Origin: Apiotrichum sp. Y4204
Lineage: Eukaryota > Basidiomycota > Tremellomycetes > Trichosporonales > Trichosporonaceae
Reading direction: 5' to 3'
DNA: 64,000 nt
Assembly (NCBI GenBank): GCA_025531455.1
Contig: JAMYHL010000010.1
Coordinates: 434,001-498,000, forward strand
Shown here one piece after another: positions 1 to 10,975 of this stretch; positions within the stretch are counted from its first letter, which is position 1; each line of letters opens with the position of its first letter. The translations under genes were made by a program, and so were the position numbers. The notes beneath the pieces are model-generated. The model was not told the origin of the DNA and made no database searches. It saw only the letters and a list, made by a program, of their open reading frames with translations.

Positions 1-1400
1 TGGTGGGTCACCCGTGTTACGCCCGGCTGATATCCAGGTTCTCCCACGAGGGATTCTGCGTTGCTCTCTACGGCCCAGCGGCTCTTATCGGCCAGCTTGG
101 CACGCAGTACGCACTGGGCATGTTTATCCCCGCTTCGCAGCGGCCGATCCTCGAGAAGGCCCACTACTACGCTCAGATAATCTTCCTCTCCATCTGCTGC
201 CTGCTCATGCAGTCGTTCCGCATCCGTTCCGCCTATCTTTTCGCTGGTCTCGCGTCTGCTCTCATCCTCGGCGCGGTGTGCTCCGAGTTTGCGCGGATCG
301 CATTCGGAACGCGGGGCATTCACTTCACGTTGGGATACATTATCCCGCTTGTGATTTTCACCGCCTTTGGCATTGAAGCGTTCACTACGGTGAGTGTCGT
401 CACTGATAAGAATAAAGTACTTACTTTACCAGACTCTCGACATTTTCGTCCCCCTCACCGGCCGCATGGGCAAGGACGCACCGACCGAGTGGATCATTGC
501 AACGATCACGGCGTTCTGCACTGCCGTCTTCTATCCCATCTTTGTTCCCCTGTTTGCTCGCGCGTCGCCTCGCGGCCAGCGCTTTGCTCTCGGCGGCCTC
601 TTTTGGGTCACGCTGACCGTCGGCATGCTGTTCAGCAGCAGCGTCTGGTCCCCCTACGACGCGATGCACCCGAAGCGAATGGGCGTCCAGTACATGTACA
701 ACCACACTAGCGGCGAGCACTCTGCGCACCTGGCATTCATGGACCGCCACGCGAACGTTCGCTACGCGGAAGAGTTCCACGAGCAGTTTGGCCCCGGCAC
801 CGAGCTCACACGCACGGTTATGGACGACTACAACTCGGACTGGGACACGCTGTACCCCGTCTCGTCCTTCCTCGACACGTACCGCTTCCCGCTGCCAGCC
901 GCCAGGGCAAACGGCTTCTCGTGGCCGGCGGTGCAGTACAACGCCTCGCGGACGCTCCAGGACGACGGAAACACGCACATTGAGCTCACGATCGACCACC
1001 CCAACTTTATCTGGCCGGCGCTCGCGTTTGAGGCAGAGATTGTCGGATGGGCATTCGGCCTGCCTCCGCCCCAGGGCCGCATGCGCCACCACATCAAGTC
1101 GGCCACCTCGTACGGCGACCACACCATCCAGCTCAACCTCACCGTCAAGCTCAACCCGGACGAAAAGTTCCAGCTCACATACTCTGGTATTGGTACGTTT
1201 ATACGTTTAAAACGCTTTCCGGGATTCCCAGACTGACAGCAGACGTCAACCAGATGGTGCCCGGCACCGCGTCCCGGCGCGGACCGGACATGCCCGCGTC
1301 GAAATGGCTTACCGAGATGGACGCGTGGGCGCGCGCAAAGTACGACGACTCGATAGACATGTGCATGTCGGGCGTGATCACTGGTGTCATTGAGATCTAG
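1..1400 (+). CDS. ERMP1/Pff1-like M28 membrane metallopeptidase, C-terminal part (5' truncated by the window)
   Basis: The window opens inside this gene. Joined exons are <1..389, 433..1192 and 1243..1400, and the frame stays open across both joins (GTGAGT and GTACGT donors). The visible product has several hydrophobic segments followed by a lumenal tail beginning around the SVWSPYDAMHPKRMGVQ segment and ending in ...VITGVIEI. This matches the C-terminal part of ER/vacuolar membrane proteases of the ERMP1/Pff1 type, in which an N-terminal M28 zinc-peptidase domain precedes multiple TM helices. The catalytic domain would lie upstream of base 1 and is not seen, so peptidase activity is inferred from family membership. 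The last acceptor is a CAGCAG tandem, allowing a one-codon splice variant. The downstream neighbour CTF4 is convergent, only about 150 bp away. Family assignment is moderate because it rests on the less conserved C-terminus. Confidence 0.72.
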
Positions 1401-1553
1401 GCGTCATTGCGACAGACAGTAGCATAGCCGCATGGCCGCATGGCCGCATAGTCGTGTCAGTGATAGCCATAATCTAGCCATCTGCATCGCATGTACACGT
1501 ATCTTGAAGACAAAGATCATCGGCACGTATCTATACTATACAAGCACTAGGGA

Positions 1554-4500
1554 CTAAAACACACTCTCCTCCTCGACCGACTCTTGCAGCGTCTCCTCGA
1601 GCGTCTCCTCGAGCCCCTCGGACGGATCATCGTCCCCCATCGCGCCAAACGCCGTCCCGATATCCGCCTCGTCCGTCTCCGTAGCCACAGACGCCATGCT
1701 AATGCTATCGCGCACAACAGGTGCAGGGCGGCGGAACGCCGCAAGCGACATCTGCTTTCCACCAGACGGCTTCTTGGCCTCTTTCCCATGTCCATTGCTT
1801 GCAATTCCATTACTCTTGCGCTTCGCTGCCCGTCAGCACCCATTCCTGATGTTTCTATACTCACACTTGCCCTCAATGTCATCCACGCGATCAAAGAAAC
1901 TCGTGCTCTTGACCCCGTCAAGCGGCTGCGCCGCCGCCCTCGCAAACGGGTTGGCTGCGCGCTTCGCAAACGGATTCTGCCGCTTCTCAATCTCCGGCTC
2001 GGCCTGGGGGCGTTTCCGCTTCGGGCTCGCAAACGCCGGCGGAGGTGGCGCCAGTGGCGCGGCGAGCTCGTCGTCGTCCTCGTACCCCGGAGTCTCGCGG
2101 ACGCCGTCGTCGTCCGCATCGGGCGTCTCGGGGATAAACGTCTCGCTGGCGCCTGCTCCCGGCGTTGCTGGCCGCGGTGCTGAACCCTTGCCACTGCCAT
2201 TACCACTACCCGCAAACGTCCGGCGGCGGGCCGAGGGCGCAAACTCGCCGAAAGCCTTGGCCGGGTCGCGCCGCTGCGGGGAGATGTCCCTCCGGAACTC
2301 CTTGTGCGGGAGCATATCGCGGGACACTGGCCGGCGGTAGCCGCGCTCCTTTTCGCGCTTGGCGGCGGCAATCTTCTCCCAGAGGCCGGGGAGGTGGTAG
2401 AATGCAGCGAGTTTGAGCGCCGCGTCGAGTGTGCCGGGGGACGCCATGAGGCGCGCGAGATCGAGTGCGCGGGCAAGTGCGTCGGCCTTGCACGCGCCCT
2501 GGAGGAGCTGGAGGAGGAGCTTGTCGACGGCGAGCGCGTCCTCTGCCATTACCCGACCGCGCGCGACGCTCTCCTCGAGCGCACCCTGTGATCCGTCGCC
2601 TAGCAGCGGCATTTTGAGCTCGACTTCCTCGAGGAGCGGGCGCGGGAAACCCGGCTCGCTCTGCCCCTTGAGGAGGAGGCACGAGAGGTGGGTGCGGCTC
2701 ACCCCGACCGGCCAGTATGTCTCCTTCTTGGCGGCGACTGAGGCGCTGTCCAGCACGGGGACCCAGCGCGCCTGGCCCGGGCGACGATACCGGTCCAGCA
2801 CGGAGAGAAGGCCCGTCGAGTCGAACATGGCCGGCGCGCCGTCAGACGTAAAGCCTACCCACGTGAGCGTCGCCTTCTTCGGGAGCGGGACGCGCCCCTC
2901 CTGCAGAATATCAAACTCCTCGAGGTCCATGAGCGTGTACCGGAGGTTCTGGCAGCCGTCGAGACTCGTCCCGCCCTCACGGTGCACGACGAGCAGCGCC
3001 TCGCGCTCCGCCACCATCGTGACCACGTCCTCGCCAAGGCGCCACAGGTACCGCTGCACGCCGGATGCGGTGAAGAAGCGCACTAGTCCAGAACTCGTCG
3101 CGACCACGACGGACCCCAGACCATCTGCTGGCCCGCCGGCCGCGACGCTCACGGCGTCCTCGCCCGCAAGCAGGGAGACCTGCCAGTCCGAGCTCGACGC
3201 CCACGAATCGTACGCGCGGTAGCTCACCGTGCTCGCTGTGCCTCCCTCGCTCGGCGCAGCGTACACAATCCCCTGCTCTCCAAGCGACGCCATCGTAAAC
3301 TTTGCCGAATCGGAAAAGTGGTATCCGCGCCGCGCCGATTTGTCGTGGAACTCGACGTTCACGACCTGGTGCGTTTCCTGGTCAGTCGCGTCGATCACAC
3401 CGATCATGTTGAATGCGAGGTAGCGCTTCTTGTTCCGCCACTGCGTGCAGCCCGGGACGAAGGGCGCCTGCGCCTTGGTGACGTTGACCATCTCGGTGGC
3501 GCCCTTGGCCCACTTGCGCTCGCTGTCGTCCCCCTCGGCAAACGCGCCGTCGTCATCGATGATCCAGTCGTCGCCAAATTCATCAAGCTCCTCGCCGTTC
3601 TCCTCCAAGTCCTCATCGGCGTCGCCGAAGAGGTCGTCGTCGAGCAGCTTGTCGACCTTCTTTGCCACCGCCTCGTCAGACAGCACCGGCGACGGCAGGT
3701 CGGACGAAACAGGCGCTGTCCAGCGGTGGAAATTGCCCCACTCGTCTGTGAATGCAAGCAGATTTGTAGTCGGCGACCACGCGAGCCCCGTGACTACTGC
3801 ATTGTTCTCGTGCCGCGCGACGACAGAGTGCGACTCAGTGTTCCAGATGAGGATCTCCGCTCCCGCCGCAGAGGCGAGATACCGGCCGTTCGGGGACCAC
3901 GCAAGCTCGCTCACCGCCGCGCGGTGGCCGTTGGCGAATGTCGTCTGCTTGGCCCACCCATCAGCCGAGATGATCCCAATGTCGTTCGTGCGCAGCGGAA
4001 CAGCGAAGAACTTGCTCGACGGGTGCCATGCCGCGTACATTGATACTGCCGAGCTGATGTCAGCTATAGCAGGATAGGATAGGCTGAACTCACTCTGCCT
4101 CGCTGGGACCAATCACGCCGTCCATGATCTTGACGTTGACCGGCGTCGAGCCGCTAGTGTCGTAGATCTTGAGCCGGCCATCACAGCCAGCAGTCACGAG
4201 ATATTTGCCGCTGGGATCCCACGCGGCCGAGCGCACCGGCTTGGCATTGTCGGACAGCAGGCTCATCCGCGATGTGTCCTTGACATGGATAATCTTGACG
4301 AGGAGGTCGCTGTTGTGAGTTCAACACGGTTCTTGTAACTCACTCGCTACACACCGCGACGCGCTCGCCCGCCTTGTCAATCGCGACCCAGCGGATCGGC
4401 ACGCCCGCCGAACGCGTGACGAACCCATCATGCTCGTTGGCCGGGAACGTGAACCGGCGCGCAATGTTGTCCACGCTGGCCGTCACGAGATACTCGGCAC

Positions 4501-4737
4501 TCGCCGACAGCGATGTCACTGCGTCGGTGTGGTCGTCGTGGAAGCCCGGCTCGGTGTCCGGGTCTGCCGCATTGTGGATGCGCACGAGGCAGTCGTTGCC
4601 GCCCGTGAAGATTGTGCTGGAGTAAGAATATATTACTGGGACACTGCTGCTCACGAGCCGTCGGGGGAGAAGCATACGCGCGTCACGCCGTCCAGGTGGC
4701 AGCGCACTGTGGCAATCGCGTCCGGCGCTGCGTCCAT
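1554..4737 (-). CDS. CTF4: Replisome/cohesion adaptor Ctf4 (Mcl1, AND-1/WDHD1 family)
   Basis: Five exons, complement of 1554..1825, 1865..4053, 4094..4309, 4344..4616 and 4655..4737, give about 1010 residues, within the family range (yeast Ctf4 927, human WDHD1 1129). Residues 1-300 hold WD40 repeats (FTGGNDCLVRIHN, YLVTASVDNIARRF, YLVTAGCDGRLKIYD, YLASAAGAEILIWN). A strongly acidic linker follows at about 328-367. The SepB-type second propeller starts near PFVPGCTQWRNKKRYLAFN, followed by a helical region. The disordered tail has two NPFA(K/R) motifs typical of fungal Ctf4. In the family, Ctf4 is a trimeric hub linking CMG helicase, Pol alpha-primase and cohesion factors at replication forks. 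The chosen ATG at 4737 directly precedes a canonical first WD strand (HLDGVTRVCFSPDGS). The metazoan HMG box is not seen. Splice joins are in frame throughout. Confidence 0.92.
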
Positions 4738-5141
4738 TGTGGGCGGTCGGGATTGAATGGACGGTGGGTATGGGAGAATGCAGACGTGGTGAGAATGTTG
4801 TCTTGTTGTGTACGTGTGAGAGCGAGCGCCTGTCGCACCTGTCGCACCCGTTTGTGCGCGCACCGTGTCCCCTTTGGCTTTTCCTTTTGGGCTGCACGAC
4901 GCGTCGCACATGAGGACGCGTCGCGTAATACGTAATTGCAGTAGTGCGCTCTGATAGTTCCACGCACATGCCACGCGAAAGTCATCCGGTTTTTGCATTT
5001 AATGACACGTATTAGCTTCTTTCCCCCTCCGCCACCCTTTCCGATCTCCACCCCGCCTCTGCGCATGTCCATCAATCTCAAAAGATCAAAAGTCGGCAAC
5101 TGCGCAAAGTACCGCAAATCTCAACATCCCATCTTCTTACA
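4738..5141. promoter_or_regulatory. Divergent spacer between CTF4 and the mL54 gene
   Basis: About 400 bp separates the two divergent start codons, so both promoters must lie here or overlap the 5' ends. It has a pyrimidine-rich patch near 5020-5060 on the mL54 side. No TATA box or recognisable factor site stands out. Confidence 0.4.
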
Positions 5142-5628
5142 ATGTTCGCCCCCGTCCGCGTCCTCACGCGCCGCGCCCCCGCGTCGACTGCCGCATTCTC
5201 GACCGCCGCCGTCCGGCTGGCACCGCCGAAAAAGGCCGCCAAGGGCCCCGTTGGTGGTGCGTTTGGGAGATTCGGGAGATATCATGATCTTGCGAGCATG
5301 AGAGCTTGAGAACTTGGCGTTCTCGTCTTGAGTATCGAGCTCGTGAGCTCGTGAGCTCGTGAGCTCGTGAGCTCGTGAGCTCGTCGGGCGTCTTCGGCGT
5401 CTCCTCTTCTTGCCTGTATTTTGTGCCTCTCTGACGCCAGTCTACTCGCTCAAGGCAGGACAGATCATGCACGGGCTGTCGGTGCTCAAGGACAAGCCGG
5501 ACCCGGTGGCGCTCAACGACGACGAGTACCCCGCCTGGCTGTACCGTATCCTCGAAGACAAGCCGGCAGCCGCCGCAGAGGGCGAGTTTGACTTTGCGGC
5601 GGAGCGGAAGAAGTTGCGGAAGGAGTGA
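5142..5628 (+). CDS. MRPL37: Mitochondrial large-subunit ribosomal protein mL54
   Basis: Two exons, 5142..5256 and 5441..5628, encode about 100 residues. The N-terminus is rich in Arg, Ala and Ser without acidic residues, as expected for a mitochondrial presequence (MFAPVRVLTRRAPASTAAFS). The mature part carries the family hallmark LKAGQIMHGLSVLKDKPDPVAL followed by DDEYPAWLYRIL, and a basic C-terminus ending RKKLRKE. mL54 is a structural component of the mitochondrial 54S/39S subunit. The donor is GTGCGT and the acceptor CCAG, giving an uninterrupted phase-1 join. The intron, at 184 nt, is longer than most in this window and contains a perfect 8-bp tandem array. It is divergent from CTF4. 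Confidence 0.88.
5337..5384. repeat. Perfect 8-bp tandem repeat (GAGCTCGT x6) within the mL54 intron
   Basis: Six uninterrupted copies of GAGCTCGT occupy 48 bp of the intron of the mL54 gene, between the donor at 5257 and the acceptor at 5440. Each unit contains the palindrome GAGCTC, so the array can also fold on itself. Copy-number change here would not affect the protein. Confidence 0.95.
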
Positions 5629-6234
5629 GTCGTAGCGGAGGGGAGTGGGGGGAGGTGAAGGAGCGGTTGGGGGAAGAAGGCGAATAAAGGCCAGGATTGT
5701 AGACGGGTTGTGCTGGGACTCGTGAGCTGTTTGAGAGTTCGACCACCAGCTCATGAGTGAATGACTGCCTTGTCCCGATCCTTTGCCTCTCAGCCTCTCA
5801 GCCTCTCATCTCTTCTACACTCCCTCGTCTTCAATGCGCACCACTGACCCACAGGAACCGGTCATCAATCCGCGCGGCCAACTTTATGAAGACGACGTAA
5901 TCACCATCCCATACCCATACATGCATACAACATGGCACAGCTCCGATCCGATGTGCTGGCGCGATGAGGTGGAAGCTTCGCGTGCGGCGTCGTGTGGAGA
6001 TGAGAACCAAGGCCAAGACTCTAGCCATTGAGGTCGGATGCCGGACGTCACCGGAGTGCGCTGCGGGACCAGGCGGGTCCTGGAGCCGTAGAATTCGTGC
6101 AGATGACCGTACGGCTGTTGGCTAGCCATTGCAGACAGGTGCATGAAAACATCTGCTCTCGCACGAGTCGGTCCGATCCGCATGAGCTTGCACCACCCAA
6201 CAGAGCATCATTCCTTCTTCAGATGCCCGCTTCA
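5629..6234. other. Convergent intergenic region, no gene seen
   Basis: This 0.6 kb lies between the stop codons of the mL54 gene (+) and the JTB-like gene (-). It should contain both 3' UTRs. Open frames here show no recognisable motif and lack continuity with neighbouring exons. No structured RNA or notable repeat was seen. Confidence 0.6.
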
Positions 6235-6902
6235 TTACACCTGCCACGCGCCGCTGGGAATGCCAATTTTCGCCGCGAGTTGGCGGTACTGCTGCTTGGC
6301 AAGCTCGCTCGTGCGCACGGCGTAGATGACGAGACAGACCACAAGCAGGAGGATGTTGGCCGTCTGCCGTCAGTTGTACGCACAGACATGCCGTCTCCTT
6401 GCACTCACCACAAACTCGTAAAACAGGCGCTGTTCGCGCTTCACGACCTTGCCGCACGCCTCCCACGCCGGCACCTCGTGTGCGTCCCGCGCACTCCCCG
6501 CCGGCCGGCAGTGCAGCAGACGGCGGTTACCAAAGGGCATGCAGAACGGTTCTTTCAGCTGCGCGTGTGAGCGATCCGAAGTGCTTTCGGGTTTGGTTCC
6601 CGGCCAAAGGACACAATTACTCTGTATCGGAACACAAGCCGGAAACTCACATCATCCTCGGGACACGGCTCACACTCTCCAAAGGGACGGCACACGAGCT
6701 CGTCGGGTGTGTGCGCCTCGTAATTCGGCCGTTTCCTCTGCGGCGCGCGCGGAGCGAGGCTGGGCCGGTGGACTGAGAATGGAACAGGGGCGGGGACGGG
6801 GTGTGGGTCGGGGGAAGCAGAGACTGTGCCGGCTAGTAATGCCAGCGCGAGGAGGAGCCAGACAAGAAGCCGTGGTATCGGCCTTGTTCGCCGGAGAATC
6901 AT
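6235..6902 (-). CDS. JTB-like single-pass membrane protein
   Basis: Three phase-0 exons, complement of 6235..6363, 6409..6558 and 6651..6902, encode about 176 residues. An N-terminal signal peptide is clear (RLLVWLLLALALLAGTVSASP). A Cys-rich extracellular/lumenal module follows, with VCRPFGECEPCPEDD, FCMPFGNRRLLHC and WEACGKVVKREQRLFYEFV. Next come one transmembrane helix (NILLLVVCLVIYAV) and a short charged tail (SELAKQQYRQLAAKIGIP). The order signal, Cys-rich module, REQRLFYxFE-like segment, TM and short basic tail resembles the jumping-translocation-breakpoint (JTB) family, known in animals as a small membrane protein linked to mitochondria and cytokinesis. Its fungal role is not established. 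The family call is my recognition of the pattern and needs a profile search; the topology and exon structure are well supported. Confidence 0.7.
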
Positions 6903-7394
6903 GGTGTAGGTGGTGGTGCAGTGATGATGATGATGGTGATGATGGCCGCGGCTGTGTGTATGCTGTATCTGGAGCTCGAAACGTCACCCACCGTCGGTGC
7001 ACTGTGCGCTCCTGGCTGGCACATGTGGCTGCAGTGTGTGGCCACCCCAACGTGTAGCGTGGCTCTGATGGCAGCCACGGGGAGTATATCCCCGCCTGCC
7101 GGTGCTTCATAAATAAATGACGTGTAATATAGAGTGCGGCTATCAGGCCCTAAAATACCCCCGTTTCCCTCCACCCAGCCAGCCTGCAGCTTGCACTTAC
7201 GCCTGCGTACGCGTCGTCCGGTGACCCCCAGCAGGCCCAGCATGCATCATCATCATCATCGATCACAAAGTGCTACAACCATCCATCCACCACCACTAAT
7301 AGAACCACAACAACCACATCTTTCTCTTCATCACAGACAACGTCCTCAACACCTTCCACCTTTACGAATCCCTATAACCCACGACTCCGCCGCC
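6903..7394. promoter_or_regulatory. Divergent promoter region between JTB-like gene and RPT6
   Basis: This 0.5 kb separates the two divergent start codons. It contains ATG/GAT trinucleotide runs near 6921-6945 and 7222-7262 and a pyrimidine-rich leader before the RPT6 start. I searched by eye for the yeast proteasome element GGTGGCAAA on either strand and did not find it. Confidence 0.4.
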
Positions 7395-8726
7395 ATGTCC
7401 GCGACCAAGGCCCCGGTCCAGATGGCCGGAACCGGCCTCAAGGTGTGTGCTGCTCACCTATCAGTACCTTCTAGCAGCTGACCCGCAGACCTACTACCGC
7501 AACAAGATTGAGGCGGCCGAGCATGAGATCACCAAGAAGACGCAGAACCTGAGGCGACTCGAGGCGCAGCGCAATACGCTCAACACAAGAGTCCGTCTAC
7601 TGCGCGAGGAGCTGCAGGTGCTGCAGGAGCCCGGGAGCTACGTCGGCGAGGTGGTCAAGGTGATGGGCAAGAAGAAGGTGCTCGTCAAGGTGCAGCCGGA
7701 GGGCAAGTATGTTGTCGACTTTTCGCCCGACATCCCCGTCTCGTCCCTCACCCCGGGCCTGCGCGTCGCGCTCCGCGCCGACTCGTACCTCCTCCACTCG
7801 ATCCTCCCGAACAAGGTCGACCCGCTCGTGTCGCTCATGATGGTCGAGAAGGTGCCCGACTCGACGTACGAGATGGTCGGTGGTCTCGACAAGCAGATCA
7901 AGGAGATCAAGGAGGTTATCGAGCTGCCTGTCAAGCACCCCGAGCTCTTCGAGAGTCTTGGTATCGCCCAACCCAAGGGTGTGCTTCTGTACGGTCCCCC
8001 GGGAACCGGAAAGACGCTGCTCGCGCGTGCCGTCGCGCACCACACCGACTGCCGCTTCATCCGTGTTTCGGGTTCAGAGCTCGTGCAGAAGTACATTGGT
8101 GAGGGTTCGCGTATGGTGCGTGAGCTCTTCGTCATGGCGCGTGAGCACGCCCCGTCCATCATCTTCATGGATGAGATCGACTCTATCGGTTCCTCGCGTG
8201 GTGGCGAGGGCGGCGGCGGCGGCGACTCGGAAGTTCAGCGTACCATGATGGAGCTTCTCAACCAGCTGGACGGCTTCGAGCCGACAAAGAACATCAAGGT
8301 GAGTGATACTGGCTGATGTCTTCTTTGGCATCATCAGCCGCACCCTCTTCTCTTCCAGTCCCCGCTAACCCCCAGGTCATCATGGCCACGAACCGTATCG
8401 ACATTCTCGACTCTGCGCTTCTTCGACCAGGCCGTATCGACCGCAAGATTGAGTTCCCGCCGCCCAACCCCGAGGCGCGCATCACGATTCTCAAGATCCA
8501 CTCGCGCAAAATGTCGCTGCAGCGCGGCATCAACTTCCGCGCGCTCGCCGAGAAGATGGGCAACTGCTCGGGTGCCGAGGTGCGCGGTATCTGCACAGAG
8601 GCGGGCATGTACGCGCTGCGCGAACGCAGGCAGTATGTCGGACAGGAGGACTTTGAGATGGCCGTCGCAAAGGTGCTGAAGCGGAGCGGCGAGGGCAACA
8701 CGAGCGTTAACAAGCTGTTCAGCTAG
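7395..8726 (+). CDS. RPT6: 26S proteasome regulatory ATPase Rpt6 (PSMC5)
   Basis: Three exons, 7395..7442, 7489..8298 and 8376..8726, encode about 402 residues, the normal Rpt6 length. An N-terminal coiled coil ([22 protein letters not shown]) and OB-like segment ([20 protein letters not shown]) precede the AAA+ domain. Walker A is GPPGTGKT at 185-192, Walker B FMDEID near 242-247, then the SRH with [22 protein letters not shown], which includes the arginine fingers. Rpt6 is one of six ATPases of the 19S base that unfold substrates and open the 20S gate. The first exon holds only 16 codons ([16 protein letters not shown]), and its join to [11 protein letters not shown] restores the family's N-terminus. 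The C-terminus ends KLFS, without a HbYX motif, as is usual for Rpt6. Confidence 0.96.
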
Positions 8727-8993
8727 TGTACTTGTAGATATCATGCATGGTGTGGTTTAGACCCGAGTCGAGGCCAATGGGCTGGAGAGTAGTGGCTTCA
8801 CAGATCGGCATGCCCAGAGTCTTGACTCTTATTATCTTGTGTTGCGTTGCAGAGTTCTCGAGTTCGAGCTTCAGAGCAAAATGCTCCCGCGGCGCTCGGA
8901 TTGTTGTGCCCGCCAAGAGTGGAGGTCCTCAACATGAAATGGGATTCAAGAATATCCTGGCCCAGCAACTACTTTGAACCATCACCCACCCCA

Positions 8994-10975
8994 ATGTCGA
9001 CCCCAATCCTCATTCTCGACAACGGCGCCTACAGCATCAAGGCAGGCGTGTCTGGCGTGGATGCCGAGCCGCGGTAAGTGGGGACATGGGCGGGGCGTCA
9101 ATATAAGACCCACAGGGCCATCAAGACCCCCGCCCTTCCGCCGTCCACCCCCTCCCCCCCGATTGATCCCCTAACGCCAGGCTGTTTCCAAACTGCGTCG
9201 TACGCTCCAAGACGGATCGGAGGGTGTACGTCGCCGATGAGATTGACGCGTGTCGAGACCTGAGCGGGATCGCGTACCGGCGGCCATTTGAGCGCGTAAG
9301 CTGCGCCTCTTGAAGGGGGAGGTGCTAATCGCAGGGCATGCTCACGGCCTGGGAGCCGGAGAAGATGGTGTGGGACCACATCTTCGCTCCGGGCGTAATG
9401 GACGTGAGTGGTGGAGCTTATCGTGCACTTTAAAGCTCTTCTCTGACACCAGATCAACCCGCCCGAGACGTCGCTGCTCGTCACCGAGCCATACTTCAAC
9501 CTCCCGAACATTGCCGAGACGTACGACCAGATGGTGTTTGAGGAATGGGAGTTTGCGAGCTACTACCGCTGTACCCGTGGGTAGTTATTTGGAGTAGCTT
9601 CCACTGACCCCAGCGGCGGCGCTCGTCCCGTACGGCGGCATGTTCAGCAACGAGTTGGACGTGCTACCAGAGTGCATGATCATCGTGGATGCTGGGTACA
9701 GCTATACGCATGTCGTGCCGCTGCGGAATGGGGACATTGTGTGGGAGCACGTCAAGCGGTGAGTGGAGGAGAATGGGGAGGTAGCTGCGCAGAAGGCTGA
9801 TGGCAGGATTGACGTCGGCGGCAAGCTGCTCACGAACCACCTCAAACACCTCATTTCTTTCCGACAGTGGAACATGCTCGACCAGACGCACGTCGTCAAT
9901 GCCGTGCGCGAGGCGTGCGGCTATGTCTCGATGGACTGGCGGGGAGATCTGGAGAAGTGCAAGTGAGTCGTGGGAAGGGGCGAGTGCGTGGCTGCATCTG
10001 GCTATCCCGTTTTGCACGATCAGCCAGTCGTCTGTCGCACCCGCTTTTCTCTGTTCTCATCCCACCCACACTCGCTGACCCCAGACGCAACCCGAAATCC
10101 AACCCAATTGTGCAGGAGTACGTGCTGCCCGACTTTGGTTCCAAATCCACCTCGCGAACGGGCTACATCCGCTCCGGGCCGAATGCCGCGCCGCCACCAG
10201 ATGAGCCTGTCGAGGACGACGCTGCGGCTCCGCCGAAACGCCGGCCGCAGGGCGAGGACGAGGAGCAAGTGCTGTGGATGGGCAACGAGCGGTTCTCCGG
10301 CAACGAGCTCCTGTTCCATCCGTCGGACATTGGTGAGCTGGGCCTTTCCCTTTAAGCTGACAGACAGGCATTCCGCAGATGGGACTACCAGATACGATTG
10401 CGCACGTCATTTCTCAGTTTCCGCGCGAGCTGCAGGGCATGTTCTGGGGACATATTGGGATAGTTGGGGGCTTGGGCAATATCGAGGCCTTGGGAGAGCG
10501 ATTGTGAGCTACAATAGGTTGATCGATTCAGCTAACGGCAGGGAGCGCGAGCTGCGCGCGCTGTGTCCGATAGACTACGAGGTGGGGATATACGAGGTCT
10601 TCGAGTGAGTAGGGTGACAACATCTCCGCCGCACACCCTAACACCAGACCGACGGCCGCGCCCTACCAGGCAGCCGTGGCGCTGACCTCGAACGACGTCT
10701 ACCTCTCCTCCTACCCGATAACGCGGCAGGAGTATCAGGAATCTGGCTCTTCTGCCTGCCGGCGCAAGTTTGGCGGGCCAGCATACAGCGTCGACCCGCC
10801 GGGCTTCTCGCGCGACGCCGAGCCCGTCGACGAGCACGAGCAGGAGATGCGCTACGCCCTCGGTCTGGACAGTATCCGCGGACGCGGGGGGAAACGCAAA
10901 GAGCAGGAAGAGGTCACGAGCGGGAACTGGGGAGGACGGAGGCGGCGCGCACAGGAGGGCTTTGGGCGGCGGTAA
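8994..10975 (+). CDS. ARP6: Actin-related protein 6 (SWR1/SRCAP chromatin-remodelling subunit)
   Basis: Ten exons (8994..9073, 9181..9295, 9335..9403, 9453..9576, 9614..9758, 9807..9962, 10085..10332, 10368..10503, 10542..10604, 10648..10975) join in frame to about 487 residues. Actin-fold signatures are present: [15 protein letters not shown] (phosphate-1 loop), [19 protein letters not shown] (phosphate-2), [16 protein letters not shown] and [20 protein letters not shown] (adenosine region). [13 protein letters not shown], the NxPET-like [15 protein letters not shown] and the insert with VLWMGNERF are Arp6-like rather than conventional actin. Arp6 with Swc6 forms part of the complex that deposits H2A.Z. 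The C-terminal tail ([12 protein letters not shown]...) is basic and low-complexity. Exon joins rely on GTRAGT-type donors and CTGAC/CTAAC branch sites and are consistent throughout. Confidence 0.93.
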
